Below, in pieces: positions 44,228 to 54,018 of a stretch of DNA of 64,000 bases (position 1 is the stretch's first letter; the number at the start of each line of letters is the position of its first letter). A model generated the notes under the pieces. It was not told the origin of the DNA. It was given only the letters and a program-made list of their open reading frames with translations, and did not search any database. The translations under genes and the position numbers were made by a program. Source of the DNA: Rhodospirillales bacterium 70-18 (GTDB lineage Bacteria > Pseudomonadota > Alphaproteobacteria > Acetobacterales > Acetobacteraceae); the NCBI GenBank assembly GCA_001899585.1, contig MKWE01000057.1, forward strand, positions 1 through 64,000. Reading direction: 5' to 3'.

Positions 44228-45472
44228 ATGCTAACGCGTCGTTCCGCCTTCAAGGCTGCCGCCGGCATCGCCGCGACCGCCACTCTCGGTGTGTCCCAGC
44301 GCGCGCTCGCCGCGGACAAGATCCTCAAGATCGGCCTCGATCAATCCTTCACCGGGGCCGACGCGCAGGCCGCCGTGCGCATCGGCAACGGCGTGATCAT
44401 GGCGTTCGACGAAGCCAACGCCGACAACGCCGTGCCGGGCTACAAGTTCGTGGTCGAGAAGTTCGATGACGCGACCGCGACGGCCGGGCAGTACGACCCG
44501 GCGCAGGGCGCCATCAACGCACGCAAGATGGTATCGGACAAGCAGATCATTGCGGCCGTCGGCCCGTCGATGTCCGGCGTGGGCAAGGCGATGTCGCCGA
44601 TCCTGTCGGCCGGCGACCTCGCGACGATCACGCCTGCCTCGACCAACCCGGACATCACCGACCCGAAATTCGCCGCCCAGTTCCGCCCCAAGGGCAAGGC
44701 GGTGTATTTCCGCACGGTGACGACCGACGCCTACCAGGGCCCGAACATGGCCAACTACATGATCGAAGTCCTGAAGGTGAAGTCGATCTACATCCTGGAC
44801 GACTCGGGCGCCTATGGCGTGGGCATGGCCGATGCCTTCGAGGCGCAGGCGAAGAAAAAGGGCGCGAATGTGCTCGGCCGCGACCGGCTGGACCCGAAGG
44901 CGGCCGACTATTCGGCGGTGCTGACCAAGATCAAGGCGCTGAACCCGGACGCACTCTATTACGGCGGCGTGGGCCAGGCCGGCATCAAGCTGGCCAAGCA
45001 GTCGTACGACATCATTCCGAAGGTCATCAAGGCCGGCGGCGATGGCATGCAGAGCGCCGACCTGCTGCAGGCCGGCGGCTTCCCGGCGGTGGAAGGCTGG
45101 TATGCCACCGCGGCGAGCCCGCACGTGACCGAGAGCACCGACCCGCGGGTGGTGGCGTGGAGCAAAGCCTATCACGACCGCTTCAAGATCTACCCGGACG
45201 ACTACACGGTGACCGCCTATGACGCCTCGCTGGCGATCATCGCGGCGGCGAAGAAGATCAACTCCATGGGCAAGCCGGTGACCCGCTCGGCGATCCGCGA
45301 CATGCTGGAGAAAATCGAGGTGCCGACCCTGCAGGGCGTGGTGTCGTTCGACTCCAACGGCGACATCAAGGACCATACGGTCTCGGTGTTCCAGATCCGC
45401 AAGGACGACAAGTTCCCGCTGGACGACACTTCGCACCAGTACAAGTACCTCGGCGTGGCGCCCCAGTCCTGA
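44228..45472 (+). CDS. Branched-chain amino acid ABC transporter substrate-binding protein
   Basis: A 414-residue periplasmic type-I binding protein (LivJ-like). A Tat-like export signal (TRRSAFKAAAGIAATATLG) ends near AALA-type residues 32-34. The mature part contains IGLDQSFTGADAQ, VGPSMSGVGKAMSPIL, PASTNPDITD and VTAYDASLAIIAA, all typical of leucine/isoleucine/valine binding proteins. It supplies substrate to the permease and ATPase products encoded immediately downstream. The ATG at 44228 follows CAGGGAG. The precise ligand (branched-chain amino acid, amide or other) is not determined. Confidence 0.92.
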   Translation: MLTRRSAFKAAAGIAATATLGVSQRALAADKILKIGLDQSFTGADAQAAVRIGNGVIMAFDEANADNAVPGYKFVVEKFDDATATAGQYDPAQGAINARKMVSDKQIIAAVGPSMSGVGKAMSPILSAGDLATITPASTNPDITDPKFAAQFRPKGKAVYFRTVTTDAYQGPNMANYMIEVLKVKSIYILDDSGAYGVGMADAFEAQAKKKGANVLGRDRLDPKAADYSAVLTKIKALNPDALYYGGVGQAGIKLAKQSYDIIPKVIKAGGDGMQSADLLQAGGFPAVEGWYATAASPHVTESTDPRVVAWSKAYHDRFKIYPDDYTVTAYDASLAIIAAAKKINSMGKPVTRSAIRDMLEKIEVPTLQGVVSFDSNGDIKDHTVSVFQIRKDDKFPLDDTSHQYKYLGVAPQS

Positions 45473-45504
45473 TCAGGCGAGGCTGACAGGATAGAGAACA
45501 AGAC

Positions 45505-46434
45505 ATGACACTTACCGATGTGATTTTGCAGCAGGTGATCAACGGGCTGAGTCTCGGGGCGATGTATGCCCTGCTCGCGCTCGGTTTTACCCTGGTGTAT
45601 GGCATTCTTGAGTTGATCAACTTCTCGCACTTCAACGTGTTCATGGTGGGCAGTTTCATCGCCATGTACGTGTTGCAGGCGTTCGGCCTGTCGGGACAGA
45701 CGACGATCCTGACCGGGCTGCCGCTTGTGGGGGTGTTGGTGGCCGCCTTCGCGGTCACCATGCTGGCCTGCGGTGCGATAGGCGTTGGGATTGAGCGCTT
45801 TCTGCTTAGGCCGCTGCGCGCGGTCAAAGGGCCGGCGGCGATGATCCTGACCATCGGCGTGTCTTATGTCCTGTTCAACCTGGTCATCCTTGGTTCCGGC
45901 GCGGATTCGAAGAATTTCCCGAATCCGCTGCCGGCGCTGCAATGGCCCATCGGCGGCGCGGTGCTGCGGCTGCGCGAGGTGCTGATCTGGGCGGTGTCGC
46001 TGCTGCTGATGGGCGGGCTGACCTATTTCGTGGGCTACACCAAGCTGGGCAAGGCGATGCGCGCCACCGCCCAGGACCCCGAGGCCGCCCGCATGATGGG
46101 CGTGGAGGTCGACCGGGTCATCATGACCGCCTTCTTCCTCGGCGCGGCGCTGGCCGGGGCGGGCGGGCTGATCTTCGGGCTCTACTACAACTTCACGAGC
46201 TTCATCATCGGCTTCAACGCCGGCCTGCGGGCATTCACCGCGGCGGTGCTGGGCGGCATCGGCAACGTGCCCGGCGCCATGCTCGGCGGGCTGATGATCG
46301 GGCTGATCGAGGCGTTCTCGGGCGCGTTCATCGCCACCGCGTGGTCGGACGTGATCATCTTCTCGATCCTCGTCCTGGTTCTCGTGTTCCGTCCGGCCGG
46401 CCTGCTGGGCCGCGTCGCGCCGAACAAGTCGTAG
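45505..46434 (+). CDS. livH: Branched-chain amino acid ABC transporter permease LivH
   Basis: A 309-residue inner-membrane permease with about eight transmembrane helices. The start (LQQVINGLSLGAMYALLALG) and YGILELINFSHFNVFMVG are typical of LivH. The coupling segment AMRATAQDPEAARMMGV is in the expected place for contact with the ATPase. It lies between the binding-protein gene (32 bp) and the fused LivM-LivG gene (9 bp). Confidence 0.92.
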   Translation: MTLTDVILQQVINGLSLGAMYALLALGFTLVYGILELINFSHFNVFMVGSFIAMYVLQAFGLSGQTTILTGLPLVGVLVAAFAVTMLACGAIGVGIERFLLRPLRAVKGPAAMILTIGVSYVLFNLVILGSGADSKNFPNPLPALQWPIGGAVLRLREVLIWAVSLLLMGGLTYFVGYTKLGKAMRATAQDPEAARMMGVEVDRVIMTAFFLGAALAGAGGLIFGLYYNFTSFIIGFNAGLRAFTAAVLGGIGNVPGAMLGGLMIGLIEAFSGAFIATAWSDVIIFSILVLVLVFRPAGLLGRVAPNKS

Positions 46435-46443
46435 GAGGGCACG

Positions 46444-48495
46444 ATGTACAGTGCTGCCATCGATCTGCTGGGCCGCCCGTTCGCGGGCATGGCGCCGGCA
46501 CGGCGGAAAGCGCTCGGGCTTATCGTGCTCGCCGCGCTGCTGCTGCTGTTTCCTCTCTATCACAACAACGACGCCGATATCGACGCGATGGCCAATGCCG
46601 GCGCGTTCGTGACGCTGGCGCTGGGGTTGAACATCGTGGTCGGCTTCGCCGGCCTGCTCGACCTCGGCTATGCGGCGTTCTTCGCCATCGGCGTATATTA
46701 CTACGGCATCTTCACGGCCTATCAGGTGATGCCGGAATGGCACAGCTGGTGGGCGCCGTTCGCCGCCGTGGGGCTGGTGGAGAAGATCAACCAGGGCGGC
46801 CCGGACCTGGTGCATTTCACCCTGAGCTTCTGGATCGCGCTGCCCACGGCCGGGCTGGTGGCGGCGTTTTTTGGCGTGCTGTTCGGCGCACCGACGCTGC
46901 GGCTGCGTGGCGACTACCTGGCGATCGTGACGCTGGGTTTCGGCGAGATCGTGCCGATCGTGTTCCGCAACGTGGACAGTGTGACCAACGGCGCCGCCGG
47001 ATTGAACGGGGTGAAGCCGCCGCAACTGTTCGGGTTCGATTTCGGGGTGGACGCGACACCATATTACTATGTTTGCGTGTTCCTGGTGGCGCTGCTGGTC
47101 TATGTGTCGATCCAGTTGCGCGACGGGCGGGTCGGCCGGGCCTGGATGGCGATCCGCGAGGACGAGACGGCTGCCAGCGCCATGGGCGTGGATCTGGTGA
47201 AGTACAAGCTGCTGGCCTTCGCCATCGGCGCCGCCTTCGCCGGCATGACCGGGGTATTCTACGTCGCCAAGCTGCAGACGGCGACGCCGGACATGTTCAA
47301 CTTCAACGTCTCTGCGATGCTGCTGGTGATGGTGGTGCTGGGCGGCATGGGCAGCGTGTGGGGCGTGGTGCTGGGCGCCTTCCTGCTGCAGATCCTGCAA
47401 TCCTGGCTGCTGCCGGAGCTGAACCACGTGCTGCACGGCATTGGCAACTTGGTTGGCAATGGCTTCCTGCAACAGATCGACCTGACCGAGTCGATCCAGC
47501 TGATCTTCGGCCTGATCCTGGTGTTCATGATGCTGTTCCGCCGCGACGGGCTGATCCCGGCCGCGCGCAAGACGCCGCCGCTGAACATGACGCAGCAGAC
47601 GGCGATGGTGCAGCGTGGCGGCTTCGTCGGCATGGAAAAGATCGGACGCTGGGAGAAGCGGGCGGGCAACGCGCTCGAAATCAAGGGCGTGACGGTGAAG
47701 TTCGGCGGGTTGGTGGCGCTGAACAAGGTGGACCTGGTGGTGCCGGAAGGCGGCGTGGTGGCGGTGATCGGGCCGAACGGCTCGGGCAAGTCCACCCTGT
47801 TCAACGTGATCACCGGGCTGGTGCCGGCGGACAGCGGCAGCATCCGCTTCCAGGGCGCCGAGATCCTGGGGCTGGCGCCACATAAGATATTGGAGAAAGG
47901 GGTCGCGCGCACCTTCCAGAACATCCGCCTGTTCCCCAACCTGACGGTGCTGGAGAACGTGCTGATCGGCCAACATGCGCGGCTGAAGACCGGGGCTGCC
48001 GGGGCGGTGCTGCAACTGCCCAGCATGCGCGCGGAGGAGAAGCGGGCGCGGCAATGGGCGGTGGATATCGCGGCCCTGTTCGGCAACCGGCTGTCGCCGC
48101 GCCTCGCGCAGACGGTGTTCGGCCTGTCCTACGCCAATCGCCGACGGGTGGAGATTGCCCGGGCGCTGGCCTCGCGGCCGCATATTCTGCTGCTGGACGA
48201 GCCGACGGCGGGCATGAACCCGAACGAGACGCTGGAACTGGCCGAGCAGATCAAGAGCCTGCACGAACTGGGGCTGACCATCCTGTTGATCGAGCACAAG
48301 CTGGATGTGGTGACGCGGTTGGCCGACAACGTGGTGGTGCTGGACCACGGCGAAAAGATCGCCGAGGGCCCGGCCGACGAGGTTCGGCAGAACGAGGAAG
48401 TGCTGCGCGCCTATCTGGGCCGGGCCGGGCGGGCGCATGCCGCCGCGGTGGCGCAGGCGGCGGCGGTGGACGCCGGAGGGGCGAGCAATGCTTGA
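46444..48495 (+). CDS. Fused LivM permease and LivG ATP-binding protein
   Basis: A 683-residue fusion. Residues ~1-375 are a LivM permease with about ten hydrophobic segments and the EAA-like segment WMAIREDETAASAMGVD. A linker of about 35 residues leads to an ABC ATPase from ~410: Walker A GPNGSGKSTL near 445, signature LSYANRRRVEIARAL near 560, Walker B LLLDEPTAGMNP, and switch His in LIEHKLDV. LivM and LivG are usually separate. Fusion fixes their 1:1 ratio. A strong AGGAGGG precedes the start. Its stop overlaps livF by 8 bp. Confidence 0.93.
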   Translation: MYSAAIDLLGRPFAGMAPARRKALGLIVLAALLLLFPLYHNNDADIDAMANAGAFVTLALGLNIVVGFAGLLDLGYAAFFAIGVYYYGIFTAYQVMPEWHSWWAPFAAVGLVEKINQGGPDLVHFTLSFWIALPTAGLVAAFFGVLFGAPTLRLRGDYLAIVTLGFGEIVPIVFRNVDSVTNGAAGLNGVKPPQLFGFDFGVDATPYYYVCVFLVALLVYVSIQLRDGRVGRAWMAIREDETAASAMGVDLVKYKLLAFAIGAAFAGMTGVFYVAKLQTATPDMFNFNVSAMLLVMVVLGGMGSVWGVVLGAFLLQILQSWLLPELNHVLHGIGNLVGNGFLQQIDLTESIQLIFGLILVFMMLFRRDGLIPAARKTPPLNMTQQTAMVQRGGFVGMEKIGRWEKRAGNALEIKGVTVKFGGLVALNKVDLVVPEGGVVAVIGPNGSGKSTLFNVITGLVPADSGSIRFQGAEILGLAPHKILEKGVARTFQNIRLFPNLTVLENVLIGQHARLKTGAAGAVLQLPSMRAEEKRARQWAVDIAALFGNRLSPRLAQTVFGLSYANRRRVEIARALASRPHILLLDEPTAGMNPNETLELAEQIKSLHELGLTILLIEHKLDVVTRLADNVVVLDHGEKIAEGPADEVRQNEEVLRAYLGRAGRAHAAAVAQAAAVDAGGASNA

Positions 48496-49243
48496 CAAAT
48501 CGGGGCGCGATGGCTCGGCACTGCTGGAGTTCCGCAGCGTCAATACCTACTACGGCGACCTGCATGTGCTGAAGAACGTCGACTACTTCATCGGCAAGGG
48601 GGAGATCGTCTGCCTGCTCGGGGGCAATGCCTCGGGCAAATCTACCACCATGAAGACCATCATGGGTGTGGTGCGGCCGCATTCCGGCGAGGTGGTGTAT
48701 GACGGCCAGCCGATCAGCAAACTGGCCACCAACGAGCGGGTGAAGCGCGGCATCGCGCCGGTGCTGGAGGCGCGGCGGCTGTTTCCGCGCATGACGGTGT
48801 ATGAGAACCTGGAGCTGGGCGCCTACACCCAGCCGCGCGGGGCGCAGTTCGACGAGGACCTGGAACGGGTCTACGAATTGTTCCCACGCGTGAAGGAGCG
48901 GCGCACCCAGCTTGCCGGCACGCTGTCGGGCGGCGAGCAGCAGATGGTGGCGATCGGGCGGGCGCTGATGGCCCGGCCGCGGCTGATCTGCATGGACGAG
49001 CCGTCGATGGGCCTGTCGCCGCTGTTCGTGGAGCAGGTGTTCGATATCATCCAGACCATCAACCGGCAGGGTACCACCATCTTCATGGTGGAGCAGAACG
49101 CCAACATGGCACTGTCGATCGCGCATCGGGCCTATGTGCTGCAGACCGGCGTGGTGGTGCTGTCGGGCTCGGCCGCCGAGTTGCGCGAGAACGAGGACAT
49201 CAAGCAGGCCTATCTGGGCGAGATGCAGGTGGCCCCGACCTGA
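48488..49243 (+). CDS. livF: Branched-chain amino acid ABC transporter ATP-binding protein LivF
   Basis: A 251-residue ABC ATPase. Walker A is GGNASGKSTT (Asn-Ala in place of the usual Asn-Gly), signature LSGGEQQMVAIGRAL, Walker B ICMDEPSMGLSP, and the switch-region FMVEQNANMAL. The pattern ARRLFPRMTVYENLELGAY is typical of LivF. It should form a heterodimer with the LivG half of the upstream fusion. It overlaps that gene by 8 bp and a phosphatase-like frame directly at its stop. Confidence 0.93.
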   Translation: MLDKSGRDGSALLEFRSVNTYYGDLHVLKNVDYFIGKGEIVCLLGGNASGKSTTMKTIMGVVRPHSGEVVYDGQPISKLATNERVKRGIAPVLEARRLFPRMTVYENLELGAYTQPRGAQFDEDLERVYELFPRVKERRTQLAGTLSGGEQQMVAIGRALMARPRLICMDEPSMGLSPLFVEQVFDIIQTINRQGTTIFMVEQNANMALSIAHRAYVLQTGVVVLSGSAAELRENEDIKQAYLGEMQVAPT

Positions 49244-49683
49244 GCGATCTGGTCGGCGCCGTCACGCTGCGGCTGTTCGGGCGGGACCGCACCATACGGG
49301 GCGGCCCGTTTGACGGCTTCGAGCCACCGGCGATCGGGGTATGCCTGGAGCGGTGGTCGGCCAAGGCGGGGCTGGCCGCCGTGTTGTTTCCGGTGGAGGA
49401 TTTCGCGGCCCCGGCGCCGGATGAGTTCGCCCGCCTGCTCGCGGCGGTGCTGCGGGCGATGCGGGCGGCGCCGGGGTTGCCGGTTCACATCGGCTGCCGC
49501 GCCGGGCTGGGGCGGACCGGCATGGTGATCGCCGGGCTTGCCAGGCTGGCGGGGGAGGCCGACCCGGTGGCATGGACGCGGCGGCAGTACGATCCGCGCG
49601 CGGTGGAGACACCGGCGCAGGCGGCGGCGGTGGCCGTGCTGGACCCGGATGCCGTGTGGGCGATGGTGGGAGAGGGCGGATGA
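49240..49683 (+). CDS. Protein tyrosine/dual-specificity phosphatase-like protein
   Basis: A frame of about 147 residues with a cysteine phosphatase loop: VHIGCRAGLGRTG, giving C86 and R92 (CX5R) followed by Thr-Gly. The His is two residues further from the Cys than in classical HC-type loops. IRGGPFDGFEPPAIGVCLE and VAWTRRQYDPRAVETPAQ flank it. No ATG, GTG or TTG lies early enough to include the N-terminal part. A CTG at 49240 overlapping the livF stop (CTGA) is the likeliest start; otherwise GTG 49381 gives a shorter protein with the active site. It is coupled to the GST gene by ATGA. Confidence 0.65.
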   Translation: MSDLVGAVTLRLFGRDRTIRGGPFDGFEPPAIGVCLERWSAKAGLAAVLFPVEDFAAPAPDEFARLLAAVLRAMRAAPGLPVHIGCRAGLGRTGMVIAGLARLAGEADPVAWTRRQYDPRAVETPAQAAAVAVLDPDAVWAMVGEGG

Positions 49684-50318
49684 GCCTGGCGCTGTACTAT
49701 TATCCTGGCAACGCCAGCACGCTGCCGCACATGGTGCTGCGCGAGATGGGGGTGCCGTTCGAATTGCGGCTGGTGGATCGCAAGGCGGAGGGGCAGAAAG
49801 ACCCCGCCTATCTGCGCATCAACCCGAACGGCCTGATCCCCGCGCTGGTGGACGGCGATATCGTGCTGTTCGAGACCGCGGCGATCGTGCTGCATCTGGT
49901 GGAGCGGTTTCCCGAGGCTGGGTTGGCGCCGCCGCCCGGCACCGCGGCGCGGGCGCATTTCCTGAAATGGATGGTGCACCTGACCAACACGCCGCAGGCG
50001 CAGTACATGTCCTGGTTCTACCCGCACAACTACACGCCGGACGCCGGCTGCGTGGACAGCGTAAAGCACGGCGCCCGGCTGCGGCTGGAGCGGATGTTCG
50101 AAGTGATCGAGGGCCAGCTCGGCGCCGGGCCGTGGCTGCTGGGCAAGAGTTTCTCGGCGGCCGACCTGTTCCTGTTCATGCTGATCCAATGGGGCCGCAA
50201 CATGCCGCGCCCGCCGCGGGCGCTGCCGGGGCTGGGGGCGCTGGCGGCGCGGGTATGGGCGCGTCCGGCGGTGCAGGCGACCTTCGCGGCCGAGGGGATC
50301 ACCCACGAGGGGTTCTGA
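49680..50318 (+). CDS. Glutathione S-transferase family protein
   Basis: A 212-residue GST. The N-terminal thioredoxin-like domain has YYYPGNASTLPHMVLREMG, the cis-Pro motif NPNGLIPALV, and LFETAAIVLHLVE. The C-terminal helical domain ends GPWLLGKSFSAADLFLFML and ITHEGF. It probably acts in the cytoplasm on an electrophilic or thioether substrate that I cannot name. Its ATG overlaps the stop of the phosphatase-like gene, so it reads as the distal part of the branched-chain transporter transcript or of a short two-gene unit. Confidence 0.88.
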   Translation: MSLALYYYPGNASTLPHMVLREMGVPFELRLVDRKAEGQKDPAYLRINPNGLIPALVDGDIVLFETAAIVLHLVERFPEAGLAPPPGTAARAHFLKWMVHLTNTPQAQYMSWFYPHNYTPDAGCVDSVKHGARLRLERMFEVIEGQLGAGPWLLGKSFSAADLFLFMLIQWGRNMPRPPRALPGLGALAARVWARPAVQATFAAEGITHEGF

Positions 50319-50392
50319 ACCCGGCTTGGCACAACCCCTGGGGGGTGGCATGAAGCCGCAACCGGGCGGGCGGCCCGGACAGGGAGGATTTC

Positions 50393-51405
50393 ATGCAACT
50401 CGGCAGACGTTCCACAATCGCATTGGCGGCCGCGGCCGCGGTGGGCGCGCGCGGGGCGCGGGCGGCCACGCCGATCCGGCTCGGCATGCTGCACACGCTG
50501 TCGCCGGCGCCGTTCTACCTGGCGCAGCAGCGCGGCTACTTCAAGGATGCCGGGGTGGAGGTGGAGTTCCGCTTCTTCCAAGCCGCCCAGCCGATCGCCG
50601 CCGCCGCGGTGGCGGGTGATATCGACGTGGGGGTGACGGCGCTGACCGGCGGTTTCTTCGCGCTGGCCGGCAAGGGCGAGCTGAAGGTGATCGGCGGCGC
50701 GCTGCACGAGCAGAAGGGCTTCGACCTGACGGCGGTGCTGGTCTCCAAGGCGGCCTATGATGCCGGGCTGACCTCGCTGGACAAATTGGGCGGCCATAGC
50801 TTCGGCATCACCCAGTACGGCTCCTCGTTCCACTACATGGTGGGGCGCCTGGCCGAGATCGCCGGGTTCGACCTCAAGAGCGTCACGCTGCGGCCGTTGC
50901 AGGGCGTGCCGAACATGGTGGCCGCGGTGCGCAGCGGGCAGGTGGACGCGACCATGGCGATCGCCTCGATGGCGCGGCCGGCCGAGGCGAGCGGCGATGC
51001 GAAGATCATCGGCTGGGTCGGCGACCTGATCCCGTACCAGATCACCGCGCTGTTCACCACCGGACGGGTGATCGCCGACCGGGCGAACGACCTGCACGCC
51101 TTCTGCAAGGGTTACCAGCGCGGCATCGCCGATTACCGCGCGGCGTTCCTGCGCTTCGATTCCGAGCACAAGCCGATCTACGATGCCGCCACCGATGCCG
51201 CGATCGCCGACATCAGCAAGTTCGTGTTCACCGGCGACCCCAAGGCGGCGGAGAAGATCAAGGCCGGCATCGGCTGGTACGACGAGGGCGGCGCGCTGGA
51301 CGTGGCCGACGTGCACCGGCAGCTCGCATGGTTCGAGCAGGAGGGGATGGTCAAGGGCAAGGTCGATCCTGCGGCGATCATCGACACCGGGTTCCTGCCG
51401 ACCCG

Positions 51406-51409
<4 letters not shown>
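50393..51409 (+). CDS. ABC transporter substrate-binding protein (NMT1/TauA-like)
   Basis: A 338-residue periplasmic type-II binding protein with an export signal (GRRSTIALAAAAAVGARGARA). The mature N-terminus reads TPIRLGMLHTLSPAPFYLAQ, then GYFKDAGVEVEFRFF and GDIDVGVTALTGGFFAL, matching the nitrate/sulfonate/taurine/thiamine-precursor binding family. It starts a three-gene uptake operon with coupled ATPase and permease. A GGGAGG ribosome site precedes the ATG. The ligand cannot be told from the sequence. Confidence 0.9.
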
Positions 51410-52180
<771 letters not shown>

Positions 52181-52188
<8 letters not shown>

Positions 52189-52960
52189 AGTTCCCTTCCG
52201 CGGCGGCGGATTCGCGCCGCGCGACATCCCGGCGGCGTCGGTCGGCACCCTGGTGGGGCTTGTGCTGCTGTGGCAGGCGGGCGCGTCACTCCACTGGATT
52301 TCCACCAAATTCCTGCCGGCGCCATGGGACATCGCGCGGGCGCTGTATGCGCTGGCGGCCAGCGGCGAACTCTGGGTGCATCTGTCCGCCAGTCTGCAGC
52401 GCCTGGCGATCGGCTGGGCGGTCGGCACCGTGGCGGGGCTGGTGGTTGGGCTGGTGGTTGGGCTGTTCACGCTGGCCCGTTCGCCGGGGATGGCCGTGGT
52501 GTCCGCGCTGTTCCCGATCCCGAAGATCGCGCTGGTGCCGTTGTTCATCATCTGGTTCGGCATCGGCGAGGGCTCCAAGGTGATCACCCTGGCCTTCGGC
52601 GTGTTCTTCCCGACGGTGATCAACACGGTGGCAGGGGTGGACGGGGTGCCGCGCAACCTGATCCGCATGGGGCAGAGCTTCGGGTTGGGCTGGTGGTCGA
52701 TCGTGCGCAAGATCGTGCTGCCGGGGGCGCTGCCGGCGATCCTGAGCGGGTTTCGCATCACCACCTCCACCGCAATCATCCTGCTGGTGGCCGCCGAGAT
52801 GATCGGGGCGGAGAAGGGCATCGGCGCCTTCGTGCTGGCGGCCGGCAACCTCTACGACACCGACAATCTGCTGGCCGGCATCGTGCTGCTGAGCACGATC
52901 GGGCTGGTGCTGTCCTGGGTGATCGGGCGGATGGAGAAGCTGCTGCTGTCCTGGCGGTGA
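52181..52960 (+). CDS. ABC transporter permease (TauC/SsuC-like)
   Basis: A 259-residue BPD_transp_1 permease with about six hydrophobic segments. The coupling region reads GVPRNLIRMGQSFGLG (an EAA-like loop in the family position), preceded by PIPKIALVPLFIIWFGIG, which is highly characteristic of the TauC/SsuC group. It completes the importer with the two upstream genes. A palindromic repeat begins 21 bp after the stop. Confidence 0.92.
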
Positions 52961-52981
52961 CGGGCGCGAGGAAGGGAAGGT

Positions 52982-53078
52982 CTTCTTTTTGTGAACAAAA
53001 AGAAGCAAAAAAACTTCATTCGCTTGGATCAGAGCGACAACGGATAAAGTTTTTTGGTTCTTTTTTTCAAAAAAGAAC
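52982..53078. repeat. Dispersed A/T-tract palindromic repeat, copy B
   Basis: Hairpin 1 at 52982-53005 (CTTCTTTTTGT / ACAAAAAGAAG), a middle stem formed by CAAAAAAACTTCATTCG at 53006-53022 and CGGATAAAGTTTTTTG at 53041-53056 around an 18-nt loop, and hairpin 2 at 53057-53078 (GTTCTTTTTT / AAAAAAGAAC). A further outer clamp, GGAAGG (52975-52980) with CCTTCC (53080-53085), closes the whole element. It sits between the convergent permease gene and racemase-family gene, where it would end both transcripts. Confidence 0.88.
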
Positions 53079-53089
53079 CCCTTCCTTTC

Positions 53090-53863
53090 TTATAGCCCCA
53101 GGCACGTCCCCCGATCCGCCGGCGGCCCGAAATCGCGCGGCCGCAGTCCGGCATGCAGCCAGGTGACCAGGGAATAGATGTCGAACACCGGCAGGCCCAG
53201 CACCTCGCGCAGGGCGTGCGCGTAGGGCGGCATGTTGGTGCATTCCAGCACGATCGCGCCGACTTCGGGGTGGGCGGCCACCAGTTCGCGACCGGCGTCC
53301 AGTATGTCGCGCGCGGCCAGCGCCACGTCCATGTCCTGCGCCTCGGCCTTGATCAGCACGCGAAAGAACTCGCGCCCGCCCTCGGTGCCGACGCAGGGAA
53401 TGTCCAGCGGCACGCCGGCCGCCGCCAGGTGGCGGGGCGTGAGCGAACCGCGCGAGACGGTGATGACGCCAACGCGCTTGCCCGGCGGCAGCGTGGCCTG
53501 CACCCAGGGCACCTGGATCAGCGAGGAGGTGGCCACCGGCACGCGGACATGCGCGGCCAGTTCCTGCTGGAACAGGGCGAGGAAGCCGCAATTGGTGGTG
53601 ATCGCCTCCGCCCCCTGCGCCACCAGCTCGGCGGCGGCATCCAGGAAGTCGGGCAGCAGGCCGGCGGCGCCCTGCAGCACCACGCGCTCGGGGCTGGCGC
53701 CCTTCACCACGCGGTAGAGCACCGGGAACGGCCAGGTGGCGGCATTGCCCATATCGCCGGGGATGCGGGGAAACGCTGCCTCCAGCATCAGGATGCCCAG
53801 CGGCGCGCCGTAGACGGCCTTGCCGCCCCTGGCGAGGCGGGAGGAAACGGGGGCGTGGTCCAT
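53090..53863 (-). CDS. Aspartate/glutamate racemase superfamily protein
   Basis: A 257-residue protein with the paired active-site cysteine signatures of the Asp/Glu racemase superfamily: ITTNCGFLALF in the first half and VLECTNMPPYA in the second. VTWLHAGLRPRDFG follows at the end. Superfamily members include Asp, Glu and hydantoin racemases and arylmalonate decarboxylase-type enzymes. I cannot choose between them. The ATG at 53863 is preferred over a longer frame because the conserved region starts soon after it. It stands alone, convergent with the transporter operon. Confidence 0.85.
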   Translation of the reverse strand: MDHAPVSSRLARGGKAVYGAPLGILMLEAAFPRIPGDMGNAATWPFPVLYRVVKGASPERVVLQGAAGLLPDFLDAAAELVAQGAEAITTNCGFLALFQQELAAHVRVPVATSSLIQVPWVQATLPPGKRVGVITVSRGSLTPRHLAAAGVPLDIPCVGTEGGREFFRVLIKAEAQDMDVALAARDILDAGRELVAAHPEVGAIVLECTNMPPYAHALREVLGLPVFDIYSLVTWLHAGLRPRDFGPPADRGTCLGL

Positions 53864-53988
53864 GGCGCGGTCCCTGCTATGAGGTGCGGGCATTGCCCAA
53901 ATTGGCGATCCAGGCGATGCTGCCACCTCAAGAAGCAAAGGGGAATGCGCCGCCAATCGCGGCCGAAGCCCCGAACCGATGAAGGTAG

Positions 53989-54012
53989 GCCGCGCGCAAG
54001 GGCGGCTTTTTT
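53989..54012 (+). terminator. Terminator-like hairpin in the leader of the MATE gene
   Basis: GCCGC (53989-53993) pairs with GCGGC (54002-54006) around an 8-nt loop, followed directly by TTTTTT (54007-54012). On the plus strand this has the form of an intrinsic terminator, yet it ends only 6 nt before the MATE ATG. No plus-strand gene lies just upstream, so it may act as an attenuator in the MATE leader. Confidence 0.55.
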
Positions 54013-54018
54013 GAGTCC

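Noticed and set aside
45217-48543. A 1108-residue minus-strand open frame across the branched-chain transporter genes
   Set aside because: It runs through four well-defined plus-strand genes and shows only His/Gln/Arg-rich shadow sequence.
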